Shown here: piece after piece, positions 58,635-64,000 of the stretch
Numbering within the stretch: the stretch's first letter is position 1
Layout: each line of letters starts with the position of its first letter
NCBI RefSeq assembly: GCF_029909975.1
Contig: NZ_CP094516.1
Span: forward strand, 3,968,001-4,032,000
Direction: 5' to 3'
DNA: 64,000 bases
Source of the DNA: Bradyrhizobium sp. ISRA430
GTDB taxonomy: Bacteria; Pseudomonadota; Alphaproteobacteria; Rhizobiales; Xanthobacteraceae
Position numbers and translations under genes: made by a program
The notes under the pieces: model-generated
The model's database searches: none
Seen by the model: only the letters and a program-made list of their open reading frames with translations
Told to the model about the DNA's origin: nothing

Positions 58635-61565
58635 GTGTCTTATTTCTCAGACAATTATTTGAGGCTGACATTTCCGTTAGCAGAGGGTGAGAGGCCTGGA
58701 TTTCGCGAGGCCCAGCGCGGCGCTCTTTTCGCTATCGGTGCGCATTTCAGTGGTCGCAATGACGCGGCGATCATCACGATGCCGACAGGCGCGGGCAAAA
58801 CAGCGGTCCTGCAAGCCAGTGCATTTCTGCTGCAAGCCGGCCGTGTCCTGGTGCTCACGCCAAGCCGGCTTGTGCGCGAGCAGATAGCCGAAGATTTCCA
58901 GAAGCTGGGCGTCTTGAAGAGACTTGGCGCCATTCCCGCCGACCTGCCTGAGCCCCGCGTCACGGCGACCGCGAGCCGCATCACCGCCCCCCTTCAATGG
59001 GAAGGTCTCCGGGAATTTGATGTCGTTGTCGCCACCGTACCAAGCGTCAGCCCGCACCTCGAACAGGTGCCGAAGCCGCCTGAAGATCTTTTTGACGTAA
59101 TATTGGTCGACGAGGCGCACCACAGCCCGGCCGTGACGTGGACGGCGACGTTGAACATGTTTCCGAATGCTCGCATGGCCCTGTTCACTGCAACGCCATT
59201 CCGACGGGATGATCGGGAAATTCTTGGCCGGTTTGCTTACACCTACGATCTGAAGCGGGCTTATCAGGACGGGATCTTCGGGCACATCCAATTCGAGCTG
59301 GTGGACAACATCCCCGCCGGCGAGAACCGGCAGCAATTGGAGGACATCGCCATAGCGCGGGCGGCCGAGCGTAGGCTTGCGGCCGATAGAGCTGCCGGGT
59401 TCGATCATTTGCTTATGGTCCGCACCGATAGCAAGAGGCGCGCGGGCGAACTCGTCGAGCTTTACGAGGACCATACCAAGCTACGGCTCAAGCTGGTCCA
59501 GGGAACGCACTCCTTGAATCACGTGCGCCGGGTTCTTGCCTCGCTGGCTGCGAACGAACTCGATGGGATCGTTTGCGTGAACATGTTTGGCGAGGGTTTT
59601 GACATGCCTCGCCTGAAAGTCGCCGCCGTGCACTCGCCGCATCGCTCGCTGGCGGTGACATTGCAGTTCATCGGACGATTTGCGCGGACAGCAGGAGAAA
59701 GGCTCGGCGAAGCGACCTTCTTGTCAACGGCGTCGGGCGTGAAGGTCGAAGCGGAGAAGCTGTACTCGTCGGGCGCCGTCTGGGCCGAGATCATCCCTAA
59801 CCTGAGCGCTGCCCGTGTTCAGCGTGAGGTCGAGGCGCGAGAGTTTATCGAAACATTCGAGCACGATGTCGGGACGATTCCGGACTTGTCGGACATGTCG
59901 CTGTACTCGCTGTCGCCTTACGCGCATGTGAAGATATACCGCCTGCGCGAAGCCTTCGACATCAACGCGGTCCCGAATTTCGGACCCGATAGGGAGATGA
60001 TTTTCGGACGCGTGAGCGAAGATAAGGATTCAAGTGTCTACGTTACGCGAATGGTGTCGCCAGTCCCCTGGTCGACTGATGACGCCCTTGTTGACGTCGA
60101 GTACGATCTTTTCATTTTCTACTTCGATCCGGCCTCGTCGCTGCTCTTCATATGCGCGTCCTCGCGCGGCGATGGCCTTTATCGACGAATAGTTCGCGAC
60201 CTAGTCGGCTATGACCCTAAAATTTTGGGGCTTTCGGAGATCAACCGCGCGCTTAAAGGCCTAGAACAGGCGCGCTTCTTCAACGTTGGCATGCGGAACC
60301 GTCAACATTCGAGCCTGGTTGAGTCTTACCGGATGCTGACCGGCTCTCACGTAGATGAGGCGATTCGCCTCGAAGATGCACGACTGTTTCACCGCGGCCA
60401 TTGCTTTGGGAGCGCCCTGGAAAACGGCAATGAAATTACAATTGGCTTGAGCAGCGCATCCAAGATCTGGAGCAATACGTCTCTTAGCCTGCCGGAGCTC
60501 CTGGCTTGGTGCAAAAGCCTGGCGGGGAAGATCGTCGATGACCGAGCAGCAATAACAGGCAGCAATCTCGATCTGTTGCAGATGGGGGAGATTGTTGGTG
60601 AAATGCCCGCGAAAGCTCTGTGGGCCGAATGGGACAAGGACATCTATATCGACCCTCCAACGGCGAATTACGAGATTGATGGGCGGGCTTACGGAGATGC
60701 ATTGACGCAGTTCGACCTGGTTGTCGAACACTCGGATCAACACGGCGCGATGCTGGTGCTGGAAGGGCCGAGCCTGGAGACCAGGATACAGTTCAAGATC
60801 GCCGAAAGCCCTCAATTCTCCTATGCGACGGAGGATGAAACGCGTGTCGAGCTTGCCTTTGGTCGCAATGGTGAAGACCTAGTCGATTACCTGAACGACA
60901 ATCCATTGAACCTCATGCTGGAGGACTGGTCGCGGATTTGCGGCGAAGAACACTATCGCGCGCCTGCCGAGCCCTACGATCCGTTCAACCATGATCGCAT
61001 CAAAGCCGTCGACTGGCCGGGCGGAGGCGTCGATATCACCGTTGAGTATGCTGTTGAGCGCGGGCGAGTGGTGCCCGCCTCAATCCAAGCTTTTCTGGAG
61101 CGTGAACTCAACATCGATGACAATACCATTGTATTTTGGGATCACGGGAGCGGAGAAGCAGCAGATTTTGTCGTTATGCAACAGACTGCGGACGGCGGCG
61201 TCAGCGTTACGCTGTACCACTGCAAAGGCGCAGGTGGCGATGCTCCTGGCAATCGCGTCGGCGACCTGTATGAGGTCTGCGCGCAGGCCGTAAAGTCCAT
61301 CATCTGGTGCGATCTCCGGCGTCTCGTCGAGAGGCTGACGGATCGGCTGCGGCGTAAGAAGGGCGTCGCCAAACTCGTGCGGGGCAACGTCGAAACAATG
61401 TACGAATTTGCGAAGTGCCGCCCGGTCAGGTTCGGCATGGTCGTTGTTCAGCCCGGCGTTACCAAAGCAGGGCTAGAACCACGCCTCGCCGAGGTGCTCG
61501 CTGCAGCCAACTATCACCTGGTGCGGTCCGGCCACGCTGAACTGGAAGTTTGGGCTAGCGCTTAA
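58635..61565 (+). CDS. SF2 helicase with C-terminal PD-(D/E)XK-like nuclease region
   Basis: A 976-residue protein starting at a GTG 4 nt after GGGGGAG. Helicase motif I is MPTGAGKTAVL (49-59), motif II DEAHH (159-163), motif III TATP (185-188), and motif VI QFIGRFARTAG (344-354). The C-terminal region, about 826-890, has ADFVV then VTLYHCKG and RVGDLYEVCAQAVKS, which looks like a PD-(D/E)XK nuclease core with Asp844 and Lys864. The middle 400 residues are not recognised. Stand-alone helicase-nucleases of this size are often phage-defence proteins. That is an inference. Confidence 0.82.
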   Translation: MSYFSDNYLRLTFPLAEGERPGFREAQRGALFAIGAHFSGRNDAAIITMPTGAGKTAVLQASAFLLQAGRVLVLTPSRLVREQIAEDFQKLGVLKRLGAIPADLPEPRVTATASRITAPLQWEGLREFDVVVATVPSVSPHLEQVPKPPEDLFDVILVDEAHHSPAVTWTATLNMFPNARMALFTATPFRRDDREILGRFAYTYDLKRAYQDGIFGHIQFELVDNIPAGENRQQLEDIAIARAAERRLAADRAAGFDHLLMVRTDSKRRAGELVELYEDHTKLRLKLVQGTHSLNHVRRVLASLAANELDGIVCVNMFGEGFDMPRLKVAAVHSPHRSLAVTLQFIGRFARTAGERLGEATFLSTASGVKVEAEKLYSSGAVWAEIIPNLSAARVQREVEAREFIETFEHDVGTIPDLSDMSLYSLSPYAHVKIYRLREAFDINAVPNFGPDREMIFGRVSEDKDSSVYVTRMVSPVPWSTDDALVDVEYDLFIFYFDPASSLLFICASSRGDGLYRRIVRDLVGYDPKILGLSEINRALKGLEQARFFNVGMRNRQHSSLVESYRMLTGSHVDEAIRLEDARLFHRGHCFGSALENGNEITIGLSSASKIWSNTSLSLPELLAWCKSLAGKIVDDRAAITGSNLDLLQMGEIVGEMPAKALWAEWDKDIYIDPPTANYEIDGRAYGDALTQFDLVVEHSDQHGAMLVLEGPSLETRIQFKIAESPQFSYATEDETRVELAFGRNGEDLVDYLNDNPLNLMLEDWSRICGEEHYRAPAEPYDPFNHDRIKAVDWPGGGVDITVEYAVERGRVVPASIQAFLERELNIDDNTIVFWDHGSGEAADFVVMQQTADGGVSVTLYHCKGAGGDAPGNRVGDLYEVCAQAVKSIIWCDLRRLVERLTDRLRRKKGVAKLVRGNVETMYEFAKCRPVRFGMVVVQPGVTKAGLEPRLAEVLAAANYHLVRSGHAELEVWASA

Positions 61566-61735
61566 AGAACGGCGAACGCGTATGCTGACATCTGCTGTCG
61601 GGCTCGTTCGATTGAAAGACTGCAACCCGCACACCGCAAATTCGCGCTCCCAATAGCCAACACGTTTCCGACCACGTCATCTGCGTGCATCAATCGGAAG
61701 AAAAAGAACGCGCCTTGGAGACGGTATAAGTCCGA

Positions 61736-62977
61736 TTAGGTCGAAACAGCGCCACTTGGCGCGGCGCTGGCCTTATCCGCGGAGCCCGATTGGATCGCGT
61801 CGTCGCCTCCACTGGCTTCGAAGTATTTCTTTGCTTTGAGATGGTTCTGCAGTGCGACAGGTCTGTAGGGCCCGTAGCTCGTAAAATTACGCACCGACTT
61901 CATCGCGAGCCGCTCATAGACGGTGGGGTGAAGTTGTGCGGTATCGGGTACCTCCCGAACCGCCTTTGCCCACTTGAACGCCGTGCCGCCCATACCCACC
62001 ATGCATTCATCGTGCATCATGCCGTCGGTCGACGGATATAGTCTTAGCAGGTCCTTGTCGACCATGACGCGGCCTGCCTCCGGAATCTTCTCGGTGATAA
62101 ACTCCAGCATCCAGGCCAGCGTGATGTCCGAGAGGCGGGATTCGTTCTCGGGATAGCTTCCGCCGATATCGGAGTGATTGCCGGCGAACCAGATCTGATC
62201 GAACTGCTCCGGTTCACCCTGTCTATCCGGCCACTTTACGGTTCCGCTTCCTCCCCAGGGCACCCGCTTAAAGTCCTTTCGGCCTTCATCGATTGATTGC
62301 AAGTGCCGCGCGTATTGGATGTCGGATGGGAAATGCCGATCGTAAGCCCAGTCTGGAAAAAAGCGTTGCCAGCCGATCGCGGCCACGGCGTCCCAAATCC
62401 CGATGAAATAGGCGGAAGCCCCCGCGCCGCGCCCGACCTGTGAACAGTAGGCATCGCGGAACTGGAGCGCTCTCTTTTCCACTTTCGCGCCTTCCCTGGG
62501 CATCCCAAGCCAGTAGATGGAGGATACTGCGTCCTTGGCGACTCTCCTCAGTGAACTCGGATCCAGATTGATCGGCTGGCCATTCCGCTCCTTGGTCGGA
62601 ATACCGCAGAGCTCGAGCACGCGTGCGAGACACCTGGCGGTGTAGGCGCCGCGGCTGAAACCGAACAGGTAGATGCGGTCTTCCGGCTCCCAGACGCCGA
62701 CGATTGCGACGTAACAATCGATTATCTTCTTCGTAATGCCGAAGCCGAACATCTGCTGTACCGTCTCTTTCACCCCGTCCCAGCTGTTATTATGTCCAGG
62801 CACCGGCGTCCCAATACCGGGAATGTAGAGCGCTAACTGCTTCTTCGGGTCGATGATCGAATCAGGTCCGGTGCGCGTTGCCCGATAAAGTTTGTAGACG
62901 TTAGTGCGACTCTCGTCTGGCAGGAGACCGCCTTCGTTGCCCGTGCCATCCGCGAACACCAGGATGTTCTTAGCCAT
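61736..62977 (-). CDS. DUF2235 alpha/beta-hydrolase
   Basis: The 413-residue product has the DUF2235 layout: FADGTGNEGG at 8-17, the nucleophile elbow LFGFSRGAYTARCLARVLEL with Ser108, and FAGNHSDIGGSYPE near residue 265 with the Asp-Ile-Gly-Gly box. DUF2235 includes type VI phospholipase effectors (Tle1) and many uncharacterised hydrolases. No type VI genes are visible here. It lies 15 nt after the membrane-protein gene, so the two are probably one operon. Confidence 0.88.
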   Translation of the reverse strand: MAKNILVFADGTGNEGGLLPDESRTNVYKLYRATRTGPDSIIDPKKQLALYIPGIGTPVPGHNNSWDGVKETVQQMFGFGITKKIIDCYVAIVGVWEPEDRIYLFGFSRGAYTARCLARVLELCGIPTKERNGQPINLDPSSLRRVAKDAVSSIYWLGMPREGAKVEKRALQFRDAYCSQVGRGAGASAYFIGIWDAVAAIGWQRFFPDWAYDRHFPSDIQYARHLQSIDEGRKDFKRVPWGGSGTVKWPDRQGEPEQFDQIWFAGNHSDIGGSYPENESRLSDITLAWMLEFITEKIPEAGRVMVDKDLLRLYPSTDGMMHDECMVGMGGTAFKWAKAVREVPDTAQLHPTVYERLAMKSVRNFTSYGPYRPVALQNHLKAKKYFEASGGDDAIQSGSADKASAAPSGAVST

Positions 62978-62992
62978 TTCGGTCTCCCTTTA

Positions 62993-64000
62993 TCACGTGA
63001 CGAGAGGTTCGAGGGATGCATCCGCGACGATGATGCCGGTCGCATCGGCGAAGATGGCAGCGACGTCCCTAGCCTTCTGACGGTATGCATCGTAGGTACT
63101 TTGGCCAACCAGCGGGATCGCCTCTGCCAGGCTCACGACCTGCCCCTGCTTGGCGGCCACCGCGGCAGCCTTGAGTTTCTGCTCGTCAGAACGGAGACCG
63201 GCAACAGCCGCATTGAGATCGGAAATGTTGGTCGGCGTCACCAGCTTGCCGCCGATATAGACGAGTTGGCTAAGTCCAACGATGCCCAGGATCGTGTCGG
63301 GAACAACGAACGTCGAAAGCTGGTTCACGCCTGCCGCGATCAAGCCTCCGATCACAACCAATCCGAAAATGAAGCTCTGGTAGCGATACACATCGAAGAT
63401 GCCATCTGTGGAGAAGAAGTCACGCCAGGTCGCGTTTGACGGGTCGACGATCGTCTTGGCCATCGGAAGCCAATTGCGTCGCAGTAGCCAGGCCCGGTTT
63501 TCAGCCGACAGCGTGTTGCGCTGGCTATCAGTCCCCTTGGCTATAGTGGCGCCGACGCCGCTGATGCCCAGAAGCGTCAGGATCGATCCGGAGAGATCGA
63601 CCAACGTTCCTGTCTGAAGCAGCAGTAGAGAGATCAGAGCAGCAACTGCAAGAGAGAAGGCCAGCGTCTGGAACGTCGACAGGCTTCCTTTTCCGTCCGC
63701 CCCTGCCGAAACCTGTGCGGGGTTCAACGCGCGCAGGAAGGATCCCAACGTGTGATCCTTTTTGCGGAGCGCGAAGGCCATCCAGAAGTAGAGGACCAGG
63801 ACCTCGACAAGGACGGCGCCAATGCTGAACCAATACGGGCTGAGGCGGACGCTTACGGACGACACGCGCCAAGGAGACTGACCGACCGGGCTGTCGCAGG
63901 TATAAAGATAAAGATCGACCCTACTCCAAAACCAAGCCAGATCGTCTGCCATATTCAATGTGACAATTGTCTGGTCGGGCTCAAGCAGATGCTTCTTGAC
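62993..64000 (-). CDS. Membrane protein of unknown function (runs off right edge)
   Basis: The frame is open to the right end of the window, reading VKKHLLEPDQTIVTLNMADD at the edge, so the start is outside. A first ATG inside is at 63952. Three or four hydrophobic segments are clear: YWFSIGAVLVEVLVLYFWMA, TLAFSLAVAALISLLLLQTG, SILTLLGISGVGATIAKG, and SFIFGLVVIGGLIAAGVN. The C-terminal 80 residues look like a soluble helical part. I do not recognise the family. The gene is followed closely by the DUF2235 hydrolase, which may act with it at the membrane. Confidence 0.75.
   Translation of the reverse strand, partial: VKKHLLEPDQTIVTLNMADDLAWFWSRVDLYLYTCDSPVGQSPWRVSSVSVRLSPYWFSIGAVLVEVLVLYFWMAFALRKKDHTLGSFLRALNPAQVSAGADGKGSLSTFQTLAFSLAVAALISLLLLQTGTLVDLSGSILTLLGISGVGATIAKGTDSQRNTLSAENRAWLLRRNWLPMAKTIVDPSNATWRDFFSTDGIFDVYRYQSFIFGLVVIGGLIAAGVNQLSTFVVPDTILGIVGLSQLVYIGGKLVTPTNISDLNAAVAGLRSDEQKLKAAAVAAKQGQVVSLAEAIPLVGQSTYDAYRQKARDVAAIFADATGIIVADASLEPLVT

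Overview
The window looks like alphaproteobacterial DNA, most likely Bradyrhizobium or a close relative in the order Rhizobiales. The base composition is GC-rich. The conjugation and regulation modules are those of rhizobial integrative and conjugative elements (ICEs). The flanking chromosome carries a gene that closely resembles bradavidin II of Bradyrhizobium. Almost everything from position 1 to about 54,336 reads as one end of a decaying ICE or genomic island. The island ends in a 48-nt copy of the 3' part of a tRNA-Met gene (54,289-54,336), and host chromosome follows.

Layout of the island. Positions 1-8,655 (minus strand) hold a complete-looking Trb mating-pair operon in the usual order trbB-C-D-E-J-K-L-F-G-I, cut by the window edge inside trbI. 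A major facilitator (MFS) transporter gene sits between trbB and a CopG-like regulator, followed by the coupling ATPase traG and a DUF3363-type relaxase. Next to the relaxase start is a long inverted repeat that could be oriT. From 14,703 to 22,140 lie an intact IS66 element with an 8-bp target duplication, an IS110 element, and a second IS66 that lacks its right end. From 22,953 to 27,854 (minus strand) lie lytic transglycosylase, TraF-type peptidase, DUF2840, an IS110 element in the place where a parA gene is usually found, three perfect 17-bp iteron-like repeats, repA and an AlpA/RdfS-like helix-turn-helix gene. Upstream is a DUF6499/DUF2285 gene split by a +1 frameshift next to an internal AGGAGG, matching the FseA excision activator of Mesorhizobium ICEs. 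Beyond it are a single-domain DUF2285 gene (QseM-like) and a divergent XRE regulator (QseC-like). This is a recognisable excision and transfer control module.

From 29,834 to 46,402 is accessory ICE DNA: DUF736, a membrane protein, DUF2493, a Toprim/primase-like protein, a very large methyltransferase-helicase of the Strawberry-notch type, a ParB C-terminal remnant, ArdC antirestriction protein and a tiny lysine-rich protein. The helicase gene is split exactly by a 6,072-bp element with three tyrosine recombinases (RIT/Tn554-like), flanked by a 6-bp repeat (GATCAG), so removal of the element would restore the reading frame. DUF736 and DUF2493 share a conserved upstream leader with a long hairpin.

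From 46,523 to 54,336 are a terminator, a group II intron remnant, an OLD-family nuclease pseudogene, an arsenic operon (arsR-arsM-arsC-aqpS) with an obvious operator, and an island integrase gene destroyed by IS21 (7-bp target duplication), a frameshift and truncation. The mating apparatus seems intact, while the integrase, parA, parB and the large helicase are lost or broken. The element may therefore be able to build a conjugation machine but not excise itself.

Right of the att site are an N-formylglutamate amidohydrolase pseudogene with a 7-bp tandem repeat, the bradavidin-like gene, a small conserved-looking gene, an IS630 pseudogene, a 976-residue helicase with a nuclease-like C-terminus, a DUF2235 hydrolase, and a membrane protein gene that runs off the right edge.
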